This document shows positions 1 through 7,062 of a stretch of 22,062 nucleotides of DNA, piece by piece. The DNA lies in the NCBI GenBank assembly GCA_902470095.1, contig CABRFG010000039.1:1-22062 (forward strand), in the 5' to 3' direction. This stretch comes from an uncultured Collinsella sp. Its GTDB lineage: Bacteria > Actinomycetota > Coriobacteriia > Coriobacteriales > Coriobacteriaceae. Every line of letters starts with the position of its first letter. Within the stretch, counting starts at the first letter, position 1. Made by a program: the position numbers and the translations under genes. Below the pieces are notes generated by a model, which was given only the letters and a program-made list of their open reading frames with translations, searched no databases and had not been told where the DNA came from.

Positions 1-109
1 AGAGGGGCGATGCCCCGCTGGCCTAGCCTGGAAGAAAAACGGAATAGACGGACCGGCCGTCCGGCTGAGTCTGGGAAGAGGTGCCGGGCGGCGGGCGGAG
101 CATGGCCAC

Positions 110-240
110 CGGACCTATCGAAACACATCTCCACCGTTCCTTCAACTGGGAAAACGGCGCCCCCGGACCCCAGGAGGGGCCGCGGGGGCGTTCAGCTAAG
201 TGCGGGAACGGCCTATTTGCTCAATGTGTTCGGCTGAGAT
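110..240. ncRNA. Unidentified GC-rich foldable region, possible structured RNA
   Basis: No reading frame here looks like a protein, but the sequence can fold into four consistently nested helices: 123-128 with 224-229, 134-140 with 205-211, 158-165 with 183-190 and 168-171 with 176-179. The two outer helices are separated from the inner arm by a large internal loop (17 nt on one side, 14 nt on the other). A closing stem, a wide central bubble and a terminal arm resemble the general plan of 6S RNA, but I recognise no conserved sequence. Strand and ends cannot be decided. Conserved elements of RNase P RNA, tmRNA and SRP RNA were looked for and not seen. A second small hairpin lies upstream at 46-72. 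Confidence 0.3.
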
Positions 241-321
241 CGGAAATCAACCACGACTAGTCAAAAGGGACAATCTTTGGTTTAACACCCACAAATCTGA
301 CTGCCTCCGCCAAAACTGTGG

Positions 322-453
322 CGGTTTACTACGATGAATCGCTCAACCGCGATCACTCCGAAACTTGTTGAACTAAAACCGCAGGTAGATGCCTTGCACT
401 TTTTTGCGAAAAGCCGGCGTAGTTGGAATTTCTCATTTCATCGTAGTAAACCG
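322..453. repeat. 17-bp perfect inverted repeat with 98-bp spacer
   Basis: The 17-mer at 322-338 (CGGTTTACTACGATGAA) recurs as its exact reverse complement at 437-453. A second, imperfect inverted pair brackets the right arm: about 412-430 against about 481-500, roughly 17 of 20 positions matching. The sequence is less GC-rich than the neighbouring genes. It could be a pair of operator sites, the ends of a small non-autonomous element or a long hairpin; the sequence alone does not decide. Confidence 0.6.
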
Positions 454-506
454 GCATAGTTTCGTATTTCCAGCAGTTCCAAATTCGTCAATACGTCGGC
501 GTTTGC

Positions 507-540
507 AAAAAGCCCGACCTCCGTGGGAGATCGGGCTTTC
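507..540 (-). terminator. Rho-independent terminator of argS
   Basis: Arms AAAGCCCGA and TCGGGCTTT, extended by CTCC/GGAG with one mismatch, surround a short loop. On the minus strand the hairpin is followed by five T residues (507-511 on the plus strand). It starts about 45 bp after the argS stop codon and is oriented to end that transcript. Confidence 0.85.
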
Positions 541-584
541 AAGGCTTAGTTAAACCAAGTCTGTACGGTCAAATGACCCGTAGC

Positions 585-2438
585 TTACATCTGCTCGGGC
601 GCGGAAACGCCAACGAGGGTGAGCACCAGGGCGAGCGTCACACGGACGGCATCGCAAGCGGCCAGACGGGCACGCGAAAGCTCGGGGTCGACGGGACGGC
701 CCTCGCTCGGCAGCACCTGACAGGCAGCGTAGAAGCTGTGGAAGTCGCCGGCGAGTTCCTCAGCAAAGTGCGTCAGACGGAACGGGGCGCGGTCGCGAGC
801 GCAGCTGGCGATGAGGTCGGTGAGCTCGTTGAGCTTGCGCGAAAGGGCGAGCTCGGTCGGGTCGGTCAGCAGCGAGTAATCGACGTTCTCACCGATGGCC
901 TTGGCGGCGACGGCCCTCATGCCCATCTCGTCAGCCTGCTCGGGCGTAACGTCAGCGGCACGGCGCAGGATGGAGCACACGCGGGCGTGAGCGTACTGCA
1001 CGTAGTACACCGGGTTGGAGTTGTCGCGCTTCTTGACGGCCTCAATATCGAAGTCGACCATCTGGTTGGAGCTCTTGGAGATGAGGGTGTAACGGGCAGC
1101 GTCGGAGCCGACCTCGTCGACGAGCTCCTGCAGGGTCACCATGGTGCCCTTACGCTTGGACATACGGACGGGCTTGCCGTTGCGCAGCAGGTTGACGAGC
1201 TGGCCCAGCAGAACCTCAAACTTGCCGGGGTAACCCAAGGCATCGCAGACGCAGCGGACGCGCTCGATGTAGCCGTGGTGGTCGGCGCCCCAGATGTCGA
1301 TGACGTGGTCGACGCGCTGGAACTTATCCCAGTGATAGGCAACGTCGGAGGCGAAGTAGGTGTACTCGCCGTCGGACTTGATCAGAACGCGGTCCTTGTC
1401 ATCGCCCAGGTCGGTGGAGCGGAACCACAGGGCGCCGTCCTTGGTGTAGAGATAGCCCATCTTGTCGAGCTTCTCAAAAGCGCGGTCGACGGCGGAGGTG
1501 CCGGCGGTCTCGCCCTCGGTGTCCTTCACATACAGCGAGCGCTCGGAGAACCAACGATCGAAGTCGCAGTTGACGGCATGGCAAAGGTCGCGCATGTTGT
1601 CGACCATCTTTACATAGCCACGCTCGCGGAAGCTCTCCATGCGCTCCTGCGGATCGGCGTTGACCCACTTATCGCCGTCGGTGCGCCAGAACTCGGCGGC
1701 CTCGTCGATGATGTAGTCGCCGCCGTAGGAGTCCTTGCCTAGGGTCTCGGCAAAGTTGTCCTGATACGGATGGGTCTCGGGATGCTCGTCGCTCTCGTCG
1801 GCAACAAAGGCGTCGCGGTCGGCGATCAGCAGCTTGTGAGCCTCGTCGATATCCACGCCCTGCTTGGCGATGATGTCGGCAAGCTGCATATAGCGCGTGC
1901 TGATGGAGTTGCCGAAGGTGTTCATCTGAGAGCCGTGGTCGTTGATGTAGAACTCACGCTGGATGTCGTAACCGGCGTGATCCATAACGCGGCAGAGCGA
2001 GTCGCCCAGCGCGGCCCAGCGGCCGTGGCCGATGTGCATGGGGCCGACGGGGTTGGCGGAAACGAACTCGACCTGGGTCTTCAGGCCACCACCGACGTTG
2101 GACTTAGCGAAGTCCATACCCTTCTCGCGAGCCTCGCCAAAGATGGCATTCTTGACGGCAACGGAGAGGTAGAAGTTGATGAAGCCGGGGCCTGCGATCT
2201 CGACCTTCTCGATCGCGGGGTCCTCGGGCATATGGGCAACGATGGCCTCGGCGATCTTGCGCGGGGCGCAGTGGGCCAGCTTGGCGGACTTCAGGGCCAT
2301 GGTAGAGGTCCACTCGCCATGAGAAGTGTCAGCCGGTCGCTCGATAGCGCAATCGTCAAGTTCAAATGCGGAAAGGTCGCCGGCCTCCTGGGCCGCAGCA
2401 AGCGCAGCGCGTACCAGCTCTTCAATCTTCTCGGGCAT
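585..2438 (-). CDS. argS: Arginyl-tRNA synthetase
   Basis: Class I aminoacyl-tRNA synthetase that charges tRNA-Arg with arginine in the cytoplasm. The 617-residue product has an N-terminal Add1-type domain (about 1-90), the HIGH signature at residues 135-138 in the context GPMHIGHGRW, a KMSKS-like MSKRK at 426-430, and a C-terminal DALR-type anticodon-binding helical domain that begins near YVQYAHARV at about 479. The length is slightly above the usual 550-600 residues; residues about 200-265 look like an insertion between the Rossmann halves. The reading frame continues 30 codons further upstream, but the start at 2438 is preceded by an AAGGAGG ribosome-binding site 5 bp away, so the shorter form is chosen. 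It diverges from the carD-like gene and ends at a clear terminator. No T-box signature was seen upstream. Confidence 0.96.
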   Translation of the reverse strand: MPEKIEELVRAALAAAQEAGDLSAFELDDCAIERPADTSHGEWTSTMALKSAKLAHCAPRKIAEAIVAHMPEDPAIEKVEIAGPGFINFYLSVAVKNAIFGEAREKGMDFAKSNVGGGLKTQVEFVSANPVGPMHIGHGRWAALGDSLCRVMDHAGYDIQREFYINDHGSQMNTFGNSISTRYMQLADIIAKQGVDIDEAHKLLIADRDAFVADESDEHPETHPYQDNFAETLGKDSYGGDYIIDEAAEFWRTDGDKWVNADPQERMESFRERGYVKMVDNMRDLCHAVNCDFDRWFSERSLYVKDTEGETAGTSAVDRAFEKLDKMGYLYTKDGALWFRSTDLGDDKDRVLIKSDGEYTYFASDVAYHWDKFQRVDHVIDIWGADHHGYIERVRCVCDALGYPGKFEVLLGQLVNLLRNGKPVRMSKRKGTMVTLQELVDEVGSDAARYTLISKSSNQMVDFDIEAVKKRDNSNPVYYVQYAHARVCSILRRAADVTPEQADEMGMRAVAAKAIGENVDYSLLTDPTELALSRKLNELTDLIASCARDRAPFRLTHFAEELAGDFHSFYAACQVLPSEGRPVDPELSRARLAACDAVRVTLALVLTLVGVSAPEQM

Positions 2439-2780
2439 AGATCCTCCTTGTGTTAAAGCCCCCGAGCTCTTGGTCACTCGTAGGGCAAAAGCCAGAGTTT
2501 GTAGCACTCTATCACAAGCGACGGGCACTGTCGCAGGGTAAAGCTAATAGATATTGCATATGCACAAAAATGACTACAGCTTGTATGGAGTCACTCAAAG
2601 ATGCCGGTCTGCCTGCAGATTATGCAGGCGTTGAAAATGCATAAAGGCGTGAATGAGCTGCGTCTGTTATCGAATACTCTTACCTATCAGAGTTGTGTGC
2701 TTTTCCTGCATAAAGTACGGGTTTGCGCACGTCAGCGTGTTAATCTAGACATACGTAAATTCGTATAAGTTGGAGGTAGC
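2439..2780. promoter_or_regulatory. Divergent argS / carD-like intergenic region with repeated TGCATAA motifs
   Basis: This 342-bp gap must contain the promoters of both divergent genes. It holds a 7-5-7 dyad at 2611-2629 (GCCTGCA, 5 bp, TGCAGGC). TGCATAAAG occurs at 2638-2646 and again at 2707-2715. The nine-mer CCTGCATAA at 2705-2713 is the exact reverse complement of TTATGCAGG at 2620-2628. Another self-complementary word, GCATATGC, lies near 2555. These recurring words suggest operator sites, but no regulator can be named. I could not pick convincing -35/-10 pairs for either gene. Confidence 0.4.
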
Positions 2781-3266
2781 ATGTTCTCAATCGGTCAACA
2801 CGTCATTCATCCGGGCCAGGGAGTCTGCACCGTCGTCGGTTTTAGGGACGACACACCGCAGCCCATGCTGCTGCTCGAGACCAAGCAGGGACATGCGCAG
2901 ACGATCCTCATGTACCCCGTGGCGCAGGCCGACCGTCTGCACGCCGCCATCTCTCAGCAAGATGCCGAGCACCTGCTGAGCCACTATGACGAGCTGGAGT
3001 GCGACACCTTTACCGAGCGCAACAGCTCGCTTGAGGAGACACACTTTAAGCAGCAGCTCAAGCTGGGCGCGCCGGAGACGGTCCGCGTGGCAAAGACCAT
3101 GATGCACCGCATTCGCCAGGCCGAGGAAGCTGATAAAAAACCCAGCTCCTACTACATGCGCGTACTCAAGGAGGCCAAACGCCGCTCCATCGAGGAGTTC
3201 GCCGTGGCCCTTGGCGTCACCGAGGAGGCCGCCGAAGCCCGCCTAGCCCAAGCCGCCCTCAACTAA
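2781..3266 (+). CDS. CarD / CdnL-family transcription regulator
   Basis: The 161-residue protein begins with a CarD/CdnL/TRCF RNA-polymerase-interaction domain (about residues 1-60) showing the typical opening IGQHVIHPGQGVCTVVGF, followed by a mostly helical half (about 60-155) corresponding to the DNA-binding part of the family. Family members bind the RNA polymerase beta subunit and stabilise open promoter complexes, often at rRNA and housekeeping promoters; that role here is inferred. The start at 2781 has a GGAGG ribosome-binding site at 2772-2776. Transcription ends at a hairpin 13 bp after the stop. It diverges from argS and has no co-transcribed partner. Actinobacterial CarD is usually of similar length. 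Confidence 0.88.
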   Translation: MFSIGQHVIHPGQGVCTVVGFRDDTPQPMLLLETKQGHAQTILMYPVAQADRLHAAISQQDAEHLLSHYDELECDTFTERNSSLEETHFKQQLKLGAPETVRVAKTMMHRIRQAEEADKKPSSYYMRVLKEAKRRSIEEFAVALGVTEEAAEARLAQAALN

Positions 3267-3278
3267 CCCATCCGCGCC

Positions 3279-3321
3279 AAAAACCACCACAAAGGGAACA
3301 GGCACCTTTGTGGTGGTTTTC
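3279..3321 (+). terminator. Dyad repeat copy 1, terminator of the carD-like gene
   Basis: Arms AAAACCACCACAAAGG and CCTTTGTGGTGGTTTT enclose a short loop, with the T-rich 3' arm supplying the U-tract. It starts 13 bp after the carD-like stop codon. This is the first of six related copies in the window (the others start at 3990, 14814, 15221, 16798 and 17759). Confidence 0.85.
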
Positions 3322-3374
3322 TTGTTCTAGTAGTATTCATTCTTATCGATACCCACGAGCACAAGGAGTCTCTT

Positions 3375-3974
3375 ATGGCAGAGCCGCTTACCGCCGGAAT
3401 CACCCGCGACCGCGCGTTCGAACTGCTCAATGAGCACAACAAGGACCCGTTCCATATCACCCATGGCGAGACGGTCGAGGGCACTATGCGCTACTTTGCG
3501 CGCGAGTTCGACCCCGAGAACGAGGAGTTTTGGGGCATCGTCGGTCTGCTGCACGACCTGGATTGGGAGGAGCATGAGGACGACCCCATGAACCACACCA
3601 TCTATGCTGCCGAGATTCTTAAGGGCGAAGGTGCGTCTCCCGAGCTCATTCGCGCCATCCAGACGCACACGTCGGACTTCAATACCTCGCTGCCCAAACC
3701 CGAGCTGCAGATGGAAAAGATCCTGTTTGCCTGCGATGAGCTCACCGGCCTGATCGGCGCTGCAGTCATCATGCGCCCGAGCAAGAGCGTTATGGACTTT
3801 ACGACCAAGTCGCTCAAGAAGAAGTTCAAGGACAAGCGCTTTGCCGCCGGCTGCTCGCGCGACGTGATTTCGCAGGGTGCCGAGATGTTGGGCTGGGAGC
3901 TCCCCGAGCTCTTTGACCGCACCATCGCGGCCATGCAGTCCTTCGCCCCCGACCGCGATACCTTCCAGGCCTAA
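3375..3974 (+). CDS. HD-domain protein, probable metal-dependent phosphohydrolase
   Basis: The 199-residue protein has the HD superfamily pattern: His30, the pair His60-Asp61 in LLHDLDW, further histidines at about 74 and 98, and Asp121 in ACDEL. These match the metal ligands of HD phosphohydrolases, which act on nucleotides or second messengers. The substrate cannot be predicted; the protein is of the single-domain kind often annotated as HDIG or hydrolase. The start at 3375 has an AAGGAG site about 8 bp upstream. The gene stands alone between dyad repeat copies 1 and 2. No signal peptide or membrane segment is visible, so it should be cytoplasmic. Confidence 0.82.
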   Translation: MAEPLTAGITRDRAFELLNEHNKDPFHITHGETVEGTMRYFAREFDPENEEFWGIVGLLHDLDWEEHEDDPMNHTIYAAEILKGEGASPELIRAIQTHTSDFNTSLPKPELQMEKILFACDELTGLIGAAVIMRPSKSVMDFTTKSLKKKFKDKRFAAGCSRDVISQGAEMLGWELPELFDRTIAAMQSFAPDRDTFQA

Positions 3975-3989
3975 CCGCCCACGCCACCT

Positions 3990-4032
3990 AAAATCACCAC
4001 AAAGGGGAAAGGCACCTTTGTGGTGGTTTTTC
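3990..4032. terminator. Dyad repeat copy 2, bidirectional terminator between convergent genes
   Basis: Arms AAAATCACCACAAAGG and CCTTTGTGGTGGTTTT, followed by TTCTTT on the plus strand. It lies 15 bp after the HD-domain gene stop and 12 bp from the proA stop on the other strand. The near-palindrome has A-rich and T-rich flanks, so it can terminate both transcripts. Confidence 0.85.
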
Positions 4033-4044
4033 TTTACGCGGGCG

Positions 4045-5331
4045 TTAGGGGCGGACCTGGCCGGTGCCGCGGAGCTTGTATTTGTAGGTGGTGAGGGCCT
4101 CGGCGGCAAAGGGGCCGCGGGCGTGGAGTTTTTGGGTCGAGATGCCGATCTCGGCACCCAGGCCAAACTCGCCGCCGTCAGTGAAGCGAGTGCTGGCGTT
4201 GGAGTACACGGCCGAGGCATCGACAGCATCGAGGAAGCGCTCGCAAGCATCCGTATCCTCGGCAACGATGGCCTCGGAGTGCATCGTGCCGTAGCGGTTG
4301 ATGTGTGCGATGGCCTCGTCCTCGTTTGCCACGACCTTCACGCTCATCTCGAGCGCCAGGTACTCGCGACCCCAGTCCTCCTCAGTCGCGGCGACGTAGT
4401 CATCGCCCTCCACAAGCCCGGCATCGGCGCATGCGGCGCAGGTTGCCTCGTCGCCGTGAATGAGCACGCCGTGGTCATGCAGCACGGTCACGACCGCGGG
4501 CAAAAACGCATCGGCCACAGCACGGTCGACCAGCAGCGACTCGGCGGCATTGCACACGCCTACGCGCTGGGTCTTGGCATTAACGATAATGTTGAGCGCC
4601 TTATCAAAGTCGGCGGATTCATGCACGTAGATGTGGCAGTTGCCCGTGCCCGTCTCGATCACCGGCACAAGCGACTCGCGCACGCAGCGCTGGATCAGGC
4701 CTGCACCTCCGCGCGGAATGAGTACGTCGACAATACCGCGGAGCTTCATGAGCTCGCCGGTGGCCTCGCGGTCGGTGGACTCGATCATCGACACGGCCTC
4801 GCGCGGGAAGCCCTTGGCCTCGAGCGCATCGGCCAGCAGCTCGGCGATCATGGCACACGAGTGATAGGCCAGCGAGCCGCCGCGTAGAATGCAGGCGTTG
4901 CCGGTACGGATGCAGATGCCTGCGGCGTCGGCCGTCACGTTGGGGCGCGCCTCGTAGACCATGGCGACCAGGCCCAACGGCACGCTCACGCGGGTCAGGT
5001 CCACACCGCTCGCAAGCACGCGGTGGTCGAGCACGCGGCCGACGGGATCGGGCAGCTCGGCGAGCTTCTCCAAACCGGCGGCCATGCCCTCGACGCGCTC
5101 AGGCGTCAGCAGCAGACGGTCGAGCAGACCGGCCGAAGTGCCCGCATCGCGCGCGGCGGACATATCGAGCTCGTTGGCGGCGACGATGGAGTCGACACCG
5201 TTGCGCAGTGCTGCGGCCATGGCGCGCACGGCCTCCTGACGCTGCTCATCGCTCGCCGTGGCAAGCGAGGCCGACGCTGCCTTGGCGGCAACGGCAAGAT
5301 CGTGGACATACGTGGCTATATCGACCGACAT
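4045..5331 (-). CDS. proA: Glutamate-5-semialdehyde dehydrogenase (gamma-glutamyl phosphate reductase)
   Basis: Second enzyme of proline synthesis: it reduces gamma-glutamyl phosphate with NADPH to glutamate-5-semialdehyde, which cyclises to pyrroline-5-carboxylate. The 428-residue protein is of normal family length and belongs to the aldehyde dehydrogenase superfamily. Visible hallmarks are YEARPNVT at about 126-133, the nucleotide-binding region GNACILRGG at about 144-152, and the catalytic Cys260 in RVGVCNAAES. The start at 5331 has an AGGAG sequence upstream, though at a rather long spacing of about 14 bp. Its partner proB lies 1.7 kb upstream on the same strand, separated by a plus-strand peptidase gene, so the usual proBA operon is broken. 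Proline feedback normally acts on ProB. Confidence 0.95.
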   Translation of the reverse strand: MSVDIATYVHDLAVAAKAASASLATASDEQRQEAVRAMAAALRNGVDSIVAANELDMSAARDAGTSAGLLDRLLLTPERVEGMAAGLEKLAELPDPVGRVLDHRVLASGVDLTRVSVPLGLVAMVYEARPNVTADAAGICIRTGNACILRGGSLAYHSCAMIAELLADALEAKGFPREAVSMIESTDREATGELMKLRGIVDVLIPRGGAGLIQRCVRESLVPVIETGTGNCHIYVHESADFDKALNIIVNAKTQRVGVCNAAESLLVDRAVADAFLPAVVTVLHDHGVLIHGDEATCAACADAGLVEGDDYVAATEEDWGREYLALEMSVKVVANEDEAIAHINRYGTMHSEAIVAEDTDACERFLDAVDASAVYSNASTRFTDGGEFGLGAEIGISTQKLHARGPFAAEALTTYKYKLRGTGQVRP

Positions 5332-5374
5332 GGGCGGCCCTTTCTCCTAGAAGTTTGCAACCATGGTAGCCGAT

Positions 5375-5405
5375 TTGCGCATGGCCTCGCCCGCGGCGGT
5401 AGAAT
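5375..5405 (+). promoter_or_regulatory. Candidate promoter of the S33 hydrolase
   Basis: TTGCGC at 5375-5380 and TAGAAT at 5400-5405 are spaced by 19 bp, longer than the ideal 17. The position would give a 5' leader of about 30 nt before the start at 5444. It lies in the short divergent gap between proA and the hydrolase gene. Confidence 0.35.
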
Positions 5406-5443
5406 TGGTCAACCCGAAACACCGCAACGAACGGAAGACTCAC

Positions 5444-6862
5444 ATGGCCCTCATCACTTCGTACCACGTCCCCAGCCTTTATGTCGAGGACCACAGCATC
5501 GACGTCCCCCTTGACTGGCGCGGCCTGGAGCCGATGCTCCTGGCCGTCGGCAGCACCATGCGCCGCGGCGCTATGCCGGCACCCATCGCCGGCGCGCCCG
5601 AGAGCATCAAGCTCTTCTACCGCGTGGTTTGCGCGCCCGACCGCATCAACGACGATCTGCCACTGCTCCTGTTTTTGCAGGGCGGCCCCGGCGGCGAGAG
5701 CCCGCGTCCGTTGTCGCCCACAAGCGACGGCTGGATCGAGGAGGCTGTCAAGCACTTCCGCGTGGTCCTTCCCGACCAGCGCGGCACCGGGCGCAGCAGC
5801 TGTGTAGACGGGCGCACGATTGCCGCACTGGGCGAGCGCGCGACGGCGGCCGGCTCCGATGCCGCACGCTCGCAGGCTGATTTCCTCAAGCGCCACCTCG
5901 CCAGCTCCATCGTGCGCGATTTTGAGTACCTGCGCCTAGTGGGCTTTGGCGGCAAGCCGTGGGTCACGCTCGGCCAAAGCTACGGCGGCTTTTTGACGTT
6001 GAGCTATCTGTCGCTCTTCCCCGAAGGCGTGGCGGCAAGCTTTACCTGCGGCGGCATCCCCCACGTGCCGGCGAGCGCCAGCGAGGTCTACGAGCACACC
6101 TTCCCGCGCATGGCCGCCAAGACGCAGCAGTATTATGACCGCTATCCCGCTGACGTCGAGCGCGTGGCAGCCCTGGCCGATGCGCTCGAGGCTCAGAAGC
6201 CCGTGCTGCCTGACGGCTCGCCGATGACGGTCGAGCGCCTACAGCTCATGGGCAGCGACTTTGGCATGAAGCCGAGCTTTGAGCGCATGCATTGGATTAT
6301 CGATCACGCGTTTGTTACTGGCGACGGTACGCTTAGCTGCGGCTCCTCGGTATCCGACAGCTTTTTGATGCGCGCCTTCGAGCGCACCAACACGCGTACA
6401 AACCCGCTGTACTGGACGCTGCAGGAGTTTATCTACGCCGACGGCGACACCATGCCCATTCGCTGGGCCGCAGCAGAGGAGAAGGCCCATCGTGCCGAGT
6501 TCGACACACTCGCGCGCCCGCTCATGTTTACCGGCGAGGCCATGTTCCCGTGGATGTTTGAGCAGATGCCCGAGCTTATGCCGTTTAAGCCCGCCATGGA
6601 CCTGCTGATGGAAGACACCAGCTGGGACAAGATCTACGACCCGCAGCGCCTAGCCTGCAACGAGGTGCCACTACAGGCCGCGGTGTATTTCGACGATATG
6701 TACGTCGATTCGGGCATGCAGCTCGATACGCTCAGCCGCGTGGGCAACTCGCATGCCTGGGTGACCAACGAGTTCGAGCACGACGGCCTGCACGGCAGCG
6801 TGGTGTTCAAGCACCTCTTCGACGAAGCGTTCAACCGCGGAGACCTGCGCCGGATCTTCTAA
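5444..6862 (+). CDS. Alpha/beta hydrolase, proline iminopeptidase-like (peptidase family S33)
   Basis: A 472-residue alpha/beta hydrolase of the prolyl aminopeptidase branch, which removes N-terminal proline from peptides. Seen directly: the oxyanion-hole motif FLQGGPGGE (about 78-85), DQRGTGRS (111-118), the nucleophile elbow GQSYGG with Ser179, a helical cap region (about 200-400), a late Asp cluster FDDMYVD (about 416-422) and a His in NEFEHDGLHG (about 442-451) that would complete the triad. No signal peptide is evident, so a cytoplasmic peptidase is expected. The frame is open 27 codons further upstream, but that stretch overlaps the likely promoter and looks non-coding, so the ATG at 5444 is preferred; the nearby GGAAG is a weak ribosome-binding site. 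Substrate preference for proline is inferred from family and from its place between proA and proB. Confidence 0.85.
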   Translation: MALITSYHVPSLYVEDHSIDVPLDWRGLEPMLLAVGSTMRRGAMPAPIAGAPESIKLFYRVVCAPDRINDDLPLLLFLQGGPGGESPRPLSPTSDGWIEEAVKHFRVVLPDQRGTGRSSCVDGRTIAALGERATAAGSDAARSQADFLKRHLASSIVRDFEYLRLVGFGGKPWVTLGQSYGGFLTLSYLSLFPEGVAASFTCGGIPHVPASASEVYEHTFPRMAAKTQQYYDRYPADVERVAALADALEAQKPVLPDGSPMTVERLQLMGSDFGMKPSFERMHWIIDHAFVTGDGTLSCGSSVSDSFLMRAFERTNTRTNPLYWTLQEFIYADGDTMPIRWAAAEEKAHRAEFDTLARPLMFTGEAMFPWMFEQMPELMPFKPAMDLLMEDTSWDKIYDPQRLACNEVPLQAAVYFDDMYVDSGMQLDTLSRVGNSHAWVTNEFEHDGLHGSVVFKHLFDEAFNRGDLRRIF

Positions 6863-6865
6863 CAA

Positions 6866-6906
6866 AGGAGTGTCCCCACCTGCCGTCACAAAAGGAACGT
6901 CCCCAA
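6866..6906. repeat. GGGACGTTC-type short repeat, two partial units
   Basis: Just after the hydrolase stop codon lie GGAGTGTCCCC and, about 20 bp on, GGAACGTCCCC. The same words recur around 19627-19762, so this is a second family of short intergenic repeats in the window, distinct from the ACCACCACAAAGG dyads. Confidence 0.5.
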
Positions 6907-6950
6907 GTACCAGGTTAATGAAGTCATTGCAAAAAGAGGACGGAAAGCGA

Positions 6951-7048
6951 AAACGCCCCTAAGCGAGCAAGGTGACGTGAAAGAGGAGGGCATTGACCTT
7001 TTGGTCATGCCCGACGATTGAACGTCAGATTGCCGCTTAGGGGCGTTT
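6951..7048. ncRNA. Long rod-shaped hairpin between convergent genes (unidentified)
   Basis: A 15-bp perfect helix (6951-6965 with 7034-7048) continues as GCAA/TTGC (6967-6970 with 7030-7033), then a 3x3 internal loop, a 5-bp helix GACGT/ACGTC (6974-6978 with 7022-7026), a 9x9 internal loop, and a 10-bp helix with one bulge (6988-6998 with 7003-7012) closed by TTTT. The symmetry of the internal loops argues against chance. It sits between the 3' ends of the S33 hydrolase (plus) and proB (minus), 14 bp from the proB stop. There is no strong U-tract on either side (TTT on plus, TTTT on minus). It may be a bidirectional 3'-end structure or a small RNA. Confidence 0.55.
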
Positions 7049-7062
7049 GCAGCGTCAATTGG

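Noticed and set aside
10..237. 75-residue open frame on the plus strand at the left edge
   Set aside because: It is rich in Arg/Pro/Gly, has no ribosome-binding site and runs across the nested inverted repeats; it looks like chance in GC-rich DNA.
231..240. GGCTGAGAT word resembling the TPP riboswitch
   Set aside because: The remaining THI-box elements are absent downstream and no thiamine gene follows.
573..1742. Long plus-strand frame of 389 codons opposite argS
   Set aside because: It is a shadow of the argS codon bias; the opposite frame holds clear HIGH and KMSKS motifs.
2439..2780. Possible T-box leader for argS
   Set aside because: No AGGGTGG-type T-box sequence or antiterminator pair is visible on the minus strand; the same check upstream of trpS was also negative.
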